A stretch of DNA of 64,000 bases, from positions 36,156 to 100,155 of the IMG/VR virus record IMGVR_UViG_3300037475_000071. One strand, 5' to 3'. Below the pieces are notes generated by a model. The model did not search any database. It was not told the DNA's origin and saw only the letters and a list, made by a program, of their open reading frames with translations. A program made the translations under genes and the position numbers. Shown piece by piece: positions 50,670 to 58,986 of this stretch. The stretch comes from a virus. Position 1 is the first letter of the stretch. Every line of letters starts with the position of its first letter.

Positions 50670-51014
50670 TCAGTTCAGAAAGTCCTTGTAATAATGCTTC
50701 CACTGCTTAGAGTCCATATTCTTCAACTCAGGTGAACCAGCATCCTGCACCGATTTAGGCGTAGGCTCTTGGCCCTCTTCCTGTTTCTCCCGCTCACGCT
50801 TTGCGTCGAATCGGCGTTGACTCCGCTCACGATTGACCCACGCAGCATGGTTCAAAAGAACAAGCTGAGGAACGGTGAGCTTCATGGCATCTGCGTACGA
50901 CCAGTGATAAGCCTCACACAGGGACGCGACTACCAAAAGCGGGTTCCCTTTGTCCTCTATTCCGAAGGTTGGGTCTTCAATCCAAGCATCTTCATCAGCG
51001 GAAGAATCTGTCCG
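50670..51014 (-). CDS. Tail assembly chaperone GT extension (-1 frame)
   Basis: Entering this frame from gpG by a -1 slip at 51014-51020 gives an open frame of about 114 residues to TGA 50670. It contains Asp-Glu-Asp-Ala-Trp-Ile-Glu and a Lys/Arg/Glu C-terminal tail. An internal start (TTG 50936) gives only 88 residues and has no good binding site. The frame is open from the slip site on, so the fused gpGT, about 264 residues, is the expected product. Confidence 0.8.
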   Translation of the reverse strand, partial: RTDSSADEDAWIEDPTFGIEDKGNPLLVVASLCEAYHWSYADAMKLTVPQLVLLNHAAWVNRERSQRRFDAKREREKQEEGQEPTPKSVQDAGSPELKNMDSKQWKHYYKDFLN

Positions 51015-51463
51015 AAAAAACTTGTAAACTGTGCCACTACGTTGTTCCGCACCAGTTGTTTAACCACAATGGCGGCGAGCACAAACGGGGTTTTACCGTT
51101 GGTCTTAACTTCCTCAACAGTGATGTCGGGAACGGTCTGAGCACAAATTAGGCGCACCATCTCTGGCAAGTCGGCGATGCAAAAGTCAATCAGGCGAGTT
51201 GCGGAGAGGGAACTTTCAGGCAGTTCAATGCTGGGGATGGAGATGCCTTGGCGTTGAGCCATGCCGGAGGCAACTGCATTGATGAGGGGCCTGAGATACG
51301 CGAAGAAACGAATGTAGGAATCATAGTCAAGGTCAATCACCTTGAACACACGGTCACCGAGTTTGAACTCGTCCGTAGCTAATTGAGGGTTATTAGTAGC
51401 AGCCTGTACGATGGCTTCGGGGGTTGGAGGAGTGACGGGGGTGGTTTGTTTTCTCTTGGGCAT
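50957..51463 (-). CDS. Tail assembly chaperone gpG-like
   Basis: A 168-residue protein after the tail tube and before the tape measure, the canonical place of the tape-measure chaperone. It has a Pro/Thr N-terminus and a helical body with Phe-Lys-Leu-Gly-Asp-Arg-Val-Phe. It ends shortly after a slippery heptamer, so a fraction of ribosomes make the longer gpGT form. Confidence 0.85.
   Translation of the reverse strand: MPKRKQTTPVTPPTPEAIVQAATNNPQLATDEFKLGDRVFKVIDLDYDSYIRFFAYLRPLINAVASGMAQRQGISIPSIELPESSLSATRLIDFCIADLPEMVRLICAQTVPDITVEEVKTNGKTPFVLAAIVVKQLVRNNVVAQFTSFFGQILPLMKMLGLKTQPSE
51014..51020 (-). other. Programmed -1 frameshift site
   Basis: T TTT TTC in the gpG reading frame is a classic X XXY YYZ slippery heptamer. 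The -1 frame is open for 114 codons afterwards, while the zero frame stops 19 codons on. Confidence 0.85.
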
Positions 51464-51524
51464 AATTTAATAAAATGACGGGCCCAGGCTAAACCCTGAC
51501 CCGTCATAGTTGTGTGTCTTATCC

Positions 51525-52184
51525 TTATTCGAACAAGGTGGCGCGAAGAACTTCTTGGTTGCTCTGTCCAGAGCAGGTGAACCACGGACAGGTAGCGGTC
51601 AGCTTCAGGTTAATCTGGTCGGACTTCTGTTCCAGTTCAAAGTTAACGTAGGCAGCAGGGTTGATGAACTGCCATTCCACGCCGTCCAGTTTGTTCTGGG
51701 TAACGAACAGCAATCCGACGATGTTCAAATCTTCCTGACCAAAGCCGTAGCTGATAATCGAACCAGACTGCAACACTGAAGCGGTAAGACCAGTTGCCTT
51801 TTCCAGAACGTAGTCACTGAACTGAGTGAACGAACCTTCGAGGACGCAGGTCTTTTCGTTGACGTACTGCGCACGCAGAACCTGGTCAATTCCAGTGCGT
51901 ACGTCTTTGGTTTTCTTCTGATAGGTAATCTTAAGCTGGCCGTCGATTATACCTAGGTCTAGCCAAGTATTACCATTTCCCGGCGTGGGAGTAGTTCCGT
52001 TTGATTTCGTAGCGTACATCGACACCGGAAATGCCGTCAATGACTCCGCAATCGTCACTCCGGTATTGTTAGCCAGAATGTACACACGAGGTGCCTCAAT
52101 ATGCTTAATCGACTGCTGGGCGATTCTGCCCACACCCGCTGCTAACGGGGTTTGTTGAGTATTCCTATTATTTTGGATTGCCAC
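51525..52184 (-). CDS. Major tail tube protein
   Basis: A 219-residue beta-rich protein immediately upstream of the chaperones. Its position, size and strand-rich composition fit the siphovirus tail tube subunit. A flexible Gln/Asn/Thr N-terminus and alternating hydrophobic strands match the family. No specific motif exists for this group. Confidence 0.8.
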   Translation of the reverse strand: MAIQNNRNTQQTPLAAGVGRIAQQSIKHIEAPRVYILANNTGVTIAESLTAFPVSMYATKSNGTTPTPGNGNTWLDLGIIDGQLKITYQKKTKDVRTGIDQVLRAQYVNEKTCVLEGSFTQFSDYVLEKATGLTASVLQSGSIISYGFGQEDLNIVGLLFVTQNKLDGVEWQFINPAAYVNFELEQKSDQINLKLTATCPWFTCSGQSNQEVLRATLFE

Positions 52185-52234
52185 TTAGTTATGATTCCTT
52201 TCCTTCTAACGAAGGTATGATTATTGCGAGAGGA

Positions 52235-52687
52235 CTACAAATTACTGGTATGGAGGGTTATCTTGCAGGTGTAGTGAGCGTAGAAGTCGCTGTGCACCTT
52301 GAGGAACTTTACAGACTTGTTCCAAAATATGTTAGAGCTTTGATACACGGGAGTGCCCGTTTTGTACGACTCTTTAGGGGTCATCAACGCGGCGTTAAGC
52401 AATCCCCAAATCTGATCTACCCAGTCCACCGCGGAGAGTTCATCATCATTCACCACGTCCAACGACAACTGCAATATACTTACGTGGATGTCGGGGTCTA
52501 ACGCCATTATAGAAACGTTGAATGCGTTCATTTCCAGACGGTCGGCATTGGCATCGGTGGATTGCCGGCGCACTGGGTGCACTGGGATACCGACTAGGTT
52601 GTCAGCTAAGAAATGGAGGAAGGTGTCGTAGCAATTCCTGATCGAGCCGCCATCCGAAGGAGAAGGTAGTTGCCCGAGGATGCCCAT
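52235..52687 (-). CDS. Tail completion / terminator protein
   Basis: A 150-residue protein between the exported cassette and the tail tube gene. An N-terminal helical Cys-Tyr-Asp-Thr-Phe-Leu-His-Phe-Leu segment is followed by strands (Phe-Asn-Val-Ser-Ile-Met). This order fits tail terminators such as lambda gpU-type proteins, inferred mainly from context. Confidence 0.65.
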   Translation of the reverse strand: MGILGQLPSPSDGGSIRNCYDTFLHFLADNLVGIPVHPVRRQSTDANADRLEMNAFNVSIMALDPDIHVSILQLSLDVVNDDELSAVDWVDQIWGLLNAALMTPKESYKTGTPVYQSSNIFWNKSVKFLKVHSDFYAHYTCKITLHTSNL

Positions 52688-52705
52688 ATTTTCAAATCTC
52701 CATTT

Positions 52706-54508
52706 CTAATGCACAAACCTTGAGACAAACCATTTGGTCAGCATCACTGAGGGAGCAATAGCTGGCGTGACACCGGAAGAAAACTGATAAGCGCCGATGT
52801 CCCATGCTGTGCTTCCCGTTGGCCGTGAATTAGAAGTTCTCTGCGAACACACGGACTGAACTACTCCGCTGACGGTTTGCTCGGTACACGCATAAGTCGT
52901 ATCGCTGGTCGAGAATCCGCCGCCGGGCAGCCATGCGGAAGTCAGATTCGTGCCCGTACCGACCGTAGCCGCCGATCCGTTAGGCGGGAAATATACATAG
53001 GGACTCTGGGCACTGGTATATCCCTGCGATGTGCCTGTAGCCTGACTTTCCACTAAATTATTGGAGAAGGTGATGGTGGTTGCGCCCGTGATGGATGCGC
53101 CTCCCGACAACAGGTTTCCACTCTGCGCTGTGCCGCTTGGCGTACCGCTGGTTAGGCACATATTGTTTTGGAAGATGGCGAAGCTGGTCCAGTTAGCCCC
53201 AGAGCATCCGCTATAGGACAGGCATGAATTGCGGCCATCGACGTTCGTATTGTTCACATACCAAATGCCAGTTACGCCGGTCGAGCAACTTTGCGGGATG
53301 TTTGGGCCGTTTGTGCCATTGTCGTTATAGAAAAGGTTGTTCCATACATAGTCGGTTTCGCTGGGATTTCCGACCTGCAAACTCTCGCAGGTTACATTGT
53401 CGTGAATGCGGTTGTCGTGAATATAGTACGGGGTAGCGGTTCCCCCAAGTGTCTCGATGCAGTTGGCATGTACCCCGGCTATACCTTGGCCTAACTGAGT
53501 GATGTCATTGTACGCATACTCTCCGCCAGTTGCGGGCTTGATGCAGTTCGAAAGATAAGAACAGATCGAATGTTGCAAAGGGAACTGTATCCCACCTGCG
53601 GTGAAATGTGTACCGTCGGAGTTGTCGATTACGCTGAACGTTACCGCGCAGTTCGGGCAGGTGTTCGCACCTTCGGCGGAAATCATGCCATCATTGTCGA
53701 GAGACGATGCGCCATTCACTGTAGAGTGGATGTAAAAATCATTGAATGTCTGGTGATCCCCGGTTGTGCCAGGAATGATCCAACCGTCGCGAGTAAAGCA
53801 TCCTGTCCCTGAGCCGTTATTGCTGAAGTAATTTGCAAGCTCAATCCAGTTCCAATCGACAAAGCTGGTTGAGCCGGTGCGGATAAAGATATTATGATTC
53901 GATGTTCCGCATTCAGGTGGGTTGATTACTGAGCCTCCACCATCGAATATCGGTCGGTTCCACGTTAATAAGCCGGAGTTGTACCATGTGCAATTATTGT
54001 CGGTGGTTGTCCCGCCTATGGTTTGATTCCATGTTGCTGGCTGGGTTCCGCCGCTGGTACAGGACGCATGTGTCGGAATCTGCGGACTGTAGGCAAATCC
54101 CCCGGCATTGCCGGTGGTCGGGATGATGACTGTATTAGTGAAGTAACTGGTAGCCGCCGCCCATGCTGGCGCTGTGCAGGTGGAAGACCATGTTTGATCT
54201 ACCCCGATAGTAATGTGCGATCCGCTCGTTCCACTCCATGCCCACGTAATCGGGAAATTCGCGTTCCCCCAATCATCGCAGCCCTTTAGGACGAAGGTAT
54301 CTCCCGCGACCGGAGTGTAAGCGGCAACGTTTCCCGATGCAGACAACATTCCGGGAAGATGCGCCCAGGGCGTCGTCTTTGACTGCGCCTGCGTCGAGGT
54401 ATTTGTATCTGACCCAGAAGTGGAGATGAAATAGGTATGCTGCGCAAACGCAGGCGAAAAGCATACCGCGACAAATATCCACAACGCATATCGTCGTAAG
54501 TGGTTCAT
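52706..54508 (-). CDS. Exported parallel beta-helix protein
   Basis: A 600-residue protein with a Sec signal peptide (Trp-Ile-Phe-Val-Ala-Val, cleavage at Ala-Phe-Ala). Tyr-Phe-Ile-Ser-Thr-Ser-Gly-Ser-Asp then opens a beta-helix of the type in secreted polysaccharide-active proteins. Asn/Thr-rich coils run to about residue 520. A longer reading from 54697 would include a 75-base tandem duplication and no signal peptide at its start, so I prefer ATG 54508. It lies in the head-to-tail junction of the operon, an odd place for an exported protein. Confidence 0.75.
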   Translation of the reverse strand: MNHLRRYALWIFVAVCFSPAFAQHTYFISTSGSDTNTSTQAQSKTTPWAHLPGMLSASGNVAAYTPVAGDTFVLKGCDDWGNANFPITWAWSGTSGSHITIGVDQTWSSTCTAPAWAAATSYFTNTVIIPTTGNAGGFAYSPQIPTHASCTSGGTQPATWNQTIGGTTTDNNCTWYNSGLLTWNRPIFDGGGSVINPPECGTSNHNIFIRTGSTSFVDWNWIELANYFSNNGSGTGCFTRDGWIIPGTTGDHQTFNDFYIHSTVNGASSLDNDGMISAEGANTCPNCAVTFSVIDNSDGTHFTAGGIQFPLQHSICSYLSNCIKPATGGEYAYNDITQLGQGIAGVHANCIETLGGTATPYYIHDNRIHDNVTCESLQVGNPSETDYVWNNLFYNDNGTNGPNIPQSCSTGVTGIWYVNNTNVDGRNSCLSYSGCSGANWTSFAIFQNNMCLTSGTPSGTAQSGNLLSGGASITGATTITFSNNLVESQATGTSQGYTSAQSPYVYFPPNGSAATVGTGTNLTSAWLPGGGFSTSDTTYACTEQTVSGVVQSVCSQRTSNSRPTGSTAWDIGAYQFSSGVTPAIAPSVMLTKWFVSRFVH

Positions 54509-54642
54509 AATTTTATGGGTACTCGAAGGTGTAGACCCCAGCTTCCTGAGAAGCTGCGGCGGTAGTTGTCGTAAGTGGTTCATAATTTTATGGGTACTCG
54601 AAGGTGTAGACCCCAGCTTCCTGAGAAGCTGCGGCGGTAGTT
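54493..54642. repeat. Perfect 75-bp tandem duplication
   Basis: Copies at 54493-54567 and 54568-54642 are identical. Each contains the end of one exported-protein gene and the first codons of the next. The second copy supplies the actual stop, and the first supplies the actual downstream start. Confidence 0.9.
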
Positions 54643-55343
54643 GCTGTACCGGAGACTGTGTAACTACCAACGGATGTTTCAACTGCATAGCATCCAATCA
54701 GGGCCGACGAAGTTCCGTTGCCTAGAACGGCTTGCGTAAATCCGCCGCCGCAGGAATATCCGGGATTCGCAGTGAACTGCGAAATCCATCCAAAGACGAG
54801 TTCGTGGCCTTGGGCTGTGGTTCCACTTGCATTCGTGGCCCAAGTGGTCGTGTTTTGGGCCAGCATTGCAGGGTTTTTGTCTAAGCAAGCACTGGTATTG
54901 ACGCCGGAAAATTCTAAGACCGCATCATTTTGCGAGAAGCCGCCAAAATCAATCGCAGTGAAGGCTACCGATGAGCACGTGTACCATGCCTGATCCTGTA
55001 CGCCAGCGCCAGACAACTGCGTCCAGGTCGCTGAAGGAGTTGAGACTGGGCCAGTAGACACGCAATTGTCGTTTGAATCCGCTCCGCACAAGGCAATGAC
55101 CAGGTGCCCGGTTCCAGTCGTGGCCAATGTTGGAGTGTTGTTGCACTGCGGACTTCCTGAGGTATTGATTACGCAGTGCGTGGCTGTGTTTTTGCAGTCG
55201 CAGTTGAGGTTTTGGATTAGGGCGACGCTCCCGCCGCCCCCACCCGTCACTTGGAAATCCCCGGTACCGGGATCGCCAGCCACCCCTTGGCCAAAGCAAA
55301 CAACGGAGCATAACAACATTACACTAAGAATTATTGATCGCAT
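54588..55343 (-). CDS. Exported beta-sandwich protein
   Basis: A 251-residue protein with a Sec signal peptide (Ile-Leu-Ser-Val-Met-Leu-Leu, cleavage near Cys-Phe-Gly). The mature part has strands with Gly-His-Leu-Val-Ile-Ala-Leu, Ser-Ala-Thr-Trp-Thr-Gln-Leu and Val-Leu-Glu-Phe-Ser-Gly, a concanavalin-like beta sandwich common in secreted soil-bacterial proteins. It has paired Cys residues suited to the periplasm or exterior. The start overlaps the upstream gene by 13 bases. Confidence 0.7.
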   Translation of the reverse strand: MRSIILSVMLLCSVVCFGQGVAGDPGTGDFQVTGGGGGSVALIQNLNCDCKNTATHCVINTSGSPQCNNTPTLATTGTGHLVIALCGADSNDNCVSTGPVSTPSATWTQLSGAGVQDQAWYTCSSVAFTAIDFGGFSQNDAVLEFSGVNTSACLDKNPAMLAQNTTTWATNASGTTAQGHELVFGWISQFTANPGYSCGGGFTQAVLGNGTSSALIGCYAVETSVGSYTVSGTATTAAASQEAGVYTFEYP

Positions 55344-57346
55344 TCGAGTTGTACCTGTACCATTTTGGAGGTTGCAACAGCGGTGATGTTTGCCGCCACA
55401 ATATCATTCGGCGTCACCGTCGTAGTAGTGAAATCCGTAAGCGTAGTTGAATGGAGTGCCGTACCTGTTGCCAAAGAAACGCCACTGGTAGAAATTGAGT
55501 TAGATACAGTGGGAATTGCCGTACCGCTGGCAATCTTCCAGAACTTTACAGTGAACGTTCCAGCGTCAGCTAGTAGATTGTAGGCCGACACTGTACAGCC
55601 GAACGGAACTGTCACATACCGAGTAATGCTGCTTGATAGTGCCGAGCCTTCCGCCGCGCCAAATGTAAAGGTAATGGTGCGAATCTTGATGCGGTCTACA
55701 TAGGCGGTCGTTGCCACTTTGGTGGAATTGTCATCCGCGGACTGCGTAGTTGCCGTTATGCCACTCGGCAAAGCCGTGGCTGGAGTAACTCCTCCATTAG
55801 CATCACCAACAGCTATTTTCGTGGCATCGAAGGTTCCCGTACCTGTCTGCACATTAGCGTCGGTGCCGTTCAGGGCCTTAGAGGACGTAATTGTCGTTGC
55901 ACTGCCGGCCACTGCAACCTGTCCTACAGTCATCCCAGAAAGAGAACCGGAAGATGGCGCAACAAGCCTTGCATTCCAAATAGTGCTTTCGCCGTTACTG
56001 ACGGTCGCGCTGCCAGAATCAACGATTGTGAAGCTAGTCTGTGCAGTAGCTTTAGCCACCGTGCCAGTGAGGTTGATTGTGTCGCTTCCACCGCGATTGA
56101 CTGTGAGGGTAGAACCACTCTCATTGATGAGAGCGAATACCATACTGCTACCGCAGCCAGTTGCCGTGTGATCTGGTAGAGTCACTACGCTGGCACCGGA
56201 ATCAAATACAATCGTCGTATTGCGGTCTATAAGTGCCGTTGAACTATCGCACTGAACTACATAAGGCGTGGTAGTAACGTGTGCTCCGCTGTTCCCATCC
56301 TTTAAGCCGGGAGAAGCAAACGCCATCGCTGAGCCATTGGTCGCGGTTGGAACCTGGCCAGTCTTCGCAGCGGTATCATTGATAGGGGTATCCCAAGATG
56401 TATTGGAGCCAGTGTGATGAGCAATTCCAGTGCCGGATGGCCAAGTCATTGAACCAGCACCGGTAGCCAGAGCCGTCCATGTATTAGTCGCCGAGCAAAA
56501 CTTCATCGCTACACCGACCGAGTTAAACTCAATCTGCCCAGCCGTACAAGTAGCGGGGTCAGACGAATGAATCGGCTGCAACACATCCATAGCGCTGAAG
56601 TCCTGTAACCCCCCGCCTGAATAGGTGTTTGCCTGGTTCTTAAAAATAATGTTCGCAACGTCAGACAAATCCGCAGACGCAGGCTGTGCTTTTGTGAACG
56701 CGCCTGTTGTACTGTTATACGCACTAAAGAACTGGTGCGTAGTAGCAGTGGTATTAGCAGCAAGAGTCGGCGTACCAGTCAGACTGGAATAGGCCGTACC
56801 ATTGCAAAATGCACTAGCGTCTGATAGGTCAGCGCAGGCCGGGCGGAAATATGCAGGCGTTCCTAATACCCCAGTGTTATTACCAAAGAAAGTATGTGCC
56901 GCCGCTTGCGACAGAGAAAAAGCAGGTGTAGTAGTTGGATTAGCTACAGTAAATAACGGAGCCAAGCCGCTCACAGTGGTTACGGTTCCTGAGCCACCAC
57001 CGACACCTGTAGTGGCGCTTATCTGGCACCGAGTAATGGATGTTGCAAACCCTACTGCCGATTCCTGACACCAGTAAATGCCGGGTGTAGCGAAGAATAT
57101 ATAATTAGCATTCAAATCTGCTACGGTGGTGGTTCCTAAAGATTGGGTGAGGGCTGCATCGCTGTACAGAGTAATAGGACTGGCGCACGCTTGGTCAGTG
57201 CATACCTTAATAGTTGCGCCGGGAATAGCAATCAATGCGTTGCTGTTTATCAGCTTACCTTCGGCCTTGTCTTTATACAGACCACCTTGGGCAAACGCAC
57301 CACACGAGGACAGAAGCAAAAATACAACAAAATGTCTCAATGACAC
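55331..57346 (-). CDS. Exported fibre-like protein
   Basis: A 671-residue protein with a Sec signal peptide (Phe-Val-Val-Phe-Leu-Leu-Leu, cleavage at Ala-Phe-Ala). The early Ala-Thr-Ile-Lys-Val-Cys and Asp-Leu-Asn-Ala-Asn-Tyr segments are a beta fold. Later there are repeats with Tyr-Ser-Ser-Leu-Thr-Gly-Thr-Pro and Phe-Ser-Leu-Ser-Gln-Ala-Ala, which are typical of phage fibre shafts. The mix of a phage-fibre body and an export signal is notable. Confidence 0.75.
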   Translation of the reverse strand: MSLRHFVVFLLLSSCGAFAQGGLYKDKAEGKLINSNALIAIPGATIKVCTDQACASPITLYSDAALTQSLGTTTVADLNANYIFFATPGIYWCQESAVGFATSITRCQISATTGVGGGSGTVTTVSGLAPLFTVANPTTTPAFSLSQAAAHTFFGNNTGVLGTPAYFRPACADLSDASAFCNGTAYSSLTGTPTLAANTTATTHQFFSAYNSTTGAFTKAQPASADLSDVANIIFKNQANTYSGGGLQDFSAMDVLQPIHSSDPATCTAGQIEFNSVGVAMKFCSATNTWTALATGAGSMTWPSGTGIAHHTGSNTSWDTPINDTAAKTGQVPTATNGSAMAFASPGLKDGNSGAHVTTTPYVVQCDSSTALIDRNTTIVFDSGASVVTLPDHTATGCGSSMVFALINESGSTLTVNRGGSDTINLTGTVAKATAQTSFTIVDSGSATVSNGESTIWNARLVAPSSGSLSGMTVGQVAVAGSATTITSSKALNGTDANVQTGTGTFDATKIAVGDANGGVTPATALPSGITATTQSADDNSTKVATTAYVDRIKIRTITFTFGAAEGSALSSSITRYVTVPFGCTVSAYNLLADAGTFTVKFWKIASGTAIPTVSNSISTSGVSLATGTALHSTTLTDFTTTTVTPNDIVAANITAVATSKMVQVQLECDQ

Positions 57347-57375
57347 AGTGATTCCTTCTTTGTGTAGGAGTTTAC

Positions 57376-57819
57376 TTACGGGCGGGAAATGCTTTTCGCA
57401 TAGACCATGAACATGATGTCCACACCACCCATTGCCACGGGGTCGTAATCCGTTATCTCAAATATCTCTTTGTTGCTTGAAGCATCAACGAGGACAAGAT
57501 ATGTTAAGCCACCATCTAACTCAGCCAGAGACATAGCCGTGGGCGAGCAGATAAAGGCATACATGTTTGCCACTTCCTGCTTTGACCCTTGGGCGAGCAT
57601 TTCTGAACGCGAACCAGGCCCAACATCGTATCTAGCCAAGCGCGTATATGTCGGTTGTGGGCTGAGAATAGTATCCACAGTGCTAGAAGTCGCACGTCCT
57701 ATAAGGGCGTCCCCACTTCCGGTCGTCACTGCTCTCTTGTAAACTATGCGGTCTCCGGGGCCGAACTTCTTAAGCGCATTGTCGAGTCTGTTGCGAATAC
57801 TGAGGGCTCTGCTGGCCAT
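57376..57819 (-). CDS. Head-tail connector / neck protein
   Basis: A 147-residue protein coupled by TAATG to the adaptor gene. It has a basic N-terminal helix, Gly-Pro-Gly-Asp-Arg-Ile-Val-Tyr and mixed strands. Size and position after the adaptor fit a head-closure or stopper protein. The assignment is contextual. Confidence 0.65.
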   Translation of the reverse strand: MASRALSIRNRLDNALKKFGPGDRIVYKRAVTTGSGDALIGRATSSTVDTILSPQPTYTRLARYDVGPGSRSEMLAQGSKQEVANMYAFICSPTAMSLAELDGGLTYLVLVDASSNKEIFEITDYDPVAMGGVDIMFMVYAKSISRP

Positions 57820-58418
57820 TAACCCCTCCGCAACTTAGGCCCGCGCATCAGATAAGGCTTAACCATTTCATAAGCCACTGGCGCGAACATGCTTCCTTCG
57901 AATCCATACTGCTGGCTGACGTGAATCTGGCCGCGGCCAATGGACACGGAGTCAGTCACAATGCCTTGCATACGATTGGCGAGGGCCGTCTGGTCGAACG
58001 TCAGCATATAGACGGCCTGCTCACACTGCGCCATCATGATAGGTTCAGGAATAAAGTTGGCACCGGTAACGGGGTCGATGTCCAGATTGCGAGGAAACTG
58101 AAGAAACTGGTAGTAATAGAACTTAACCGGCTCCCGCAGAAGCTGGAAGTTCATAATCAACCCAGTTTGGCGGTTGTAGTAACTCTTCCAAACTGACGCA
58201 TCCCGTATTATCGGCGTCGTGAACCGCGCCGACTCTATCGTCCGGCACGCGCTTATCAGCAACAGCGGCTTAGCCGCCACAGAAACCGCAGACCATGCGG
58301 AACTGAGAGACGCGCTCCAGTGATTGGCGAAGTAGTTGTCCGCGTATGGCACGTCAACGTAGCTATTGGTACCGTCATCGACAGTACCCATTATCGTGTT
58401 GTCTAACGCGATTGCCAT
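57819..58418 (-). CDS. Head-tail adaptor protein
   Basis: A 199-residue protein from ATG 58418, overlapping the preceding TGA, with GAGGAGTTCTG upstream. A Tyr-Ala-Asp-Asn-Tyr-Phe motif, Ala-Cys-Arg-Thr-Ile-Glu and a helical core (Met-Ala-Gln-Cys-Glu-Gln-Ala-Val) resemble DnaT-like/gp6-type adaptors that bind the portal. Position supports this. Confidence 0.7.
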   Translation of the reverse strand: MAIALDNTIMGTVDDGTNSYVDVPYADNYFANHWSASLSSAWSAVSVAAKPLLLISACRTIESARFTTPIIRDASVWKSYYNRQTGLIMNFQLLREPVKFYYYQFLQFPRNLDIDPVTGANFIPEPIMMAQCEQAVYMLTFDQTALANRMQGIVTDSVSIGRGQIHVSQQYGFEGSMFAPVAYEMVKPYLMRGPKLRRG

Positions 58419-58768
58419 CAGAACTCCTCTAACTCCACGGTCTTGCCGGCCAACTCGTGCGTGCAATCAGCTAGGTAAATAATTTTGCCGTCGTTAACGT
58501 GTGAATGACAGCGGTAGCAGACAAATGGCGCAGGGTCTGCGGGATGTTCCTTGTTATAGGTACACCAACAGTAGTCGCCGGGCTTGTGTTGTGGGCAGTA
58601 GTGACCTGACGTAACGAGAACGGAAGGCATAAACGTAGGCCGTTCCCTGTCACCGTTCCAAGTCCATTTACCGATTGTTACCGCGTGGGCTTCTTTACAG
58701 CCCGGACACCAAAACGCTATGCGCCCGTCATCTGTTGTCCGCGTCTTCTTGCCGACATGCGGCTCCAA
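58418..58768 (-). CDS. DUF6527-like Cys-rich protein
   Basis: A 116-residue protein with Phe-Trp-Cys-Pro-Gly-Cys, Trp-Thr-Trp-Asn-Gly, Arg-Pro-Thr-Phe-Met-Pro-Ser and Cys-His-Ser, the layout of the phage family DUF6527, with four Cys pairs that likely bind zinc. These are common in phage head modules, but their role is unknown. It is coupled to the adaptor gene. Confidence 0.8.
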   Translation of the reverse strand: MEPHVGKKTRTTDDGRIAFWCPGCKEAHAVTIGKWTWNGDRERPTFMPSVLVTSGHYCPQHKPGDYCWCTYNKEHPADPAPFVCYRCHSHVNDGKIIYLADCTHELAGKTVELEEF

Positions 58769-58773
58769 ATGAG

Positions 58774-58986
58774 TTACTGCTTTCCCTTTTCAGCTTCTTC
58801 TGCGAGCCTGAGTTCTTCTTGGTAGGCGGCTTCGAACTTGGGGTCTTTTCTCAAGTCGGCGAGCAAACTGGAAGTAACGTTAGTTGGCGGAACGGACTCA
58901 GTTGATGGTGTAGCCGGCTTCGGAGCTTCCGGAGTTGGCGTATTCTGGCGAAGGTGGTAATGACGGCGAAGCGCTCCTAATCCCAT
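58774..58986 (-). CDS. Small capsid-region protein
   Basis: A 70-residue protein with a strong GGAG site before ATG 58986. A His-Tyr-His-Leu-Arg basic start, a Pro/Thr-rich linker and an acidic C-terminal helix are seen. The HNH gene ends inside its first third. It may be a decoration or head-assembly factor; there is no recognised family. Confidence 0.7.
   Translation of the reverse strand: MGLGALRRHYHLRQNTPTPEAPKPATPSTESVPPTNVTSSLLADLRKDPKFEAAYQEELRLAEEAEKGKQ

Noticed and set aside
54509-54697. N-terminal extension of the exported beta-helix protein to 54697
   Set aside because: The extra residues come from the 75-bp duplication read in another frame of the upstream gene. The clear signal peptide begins at ATG 54508.
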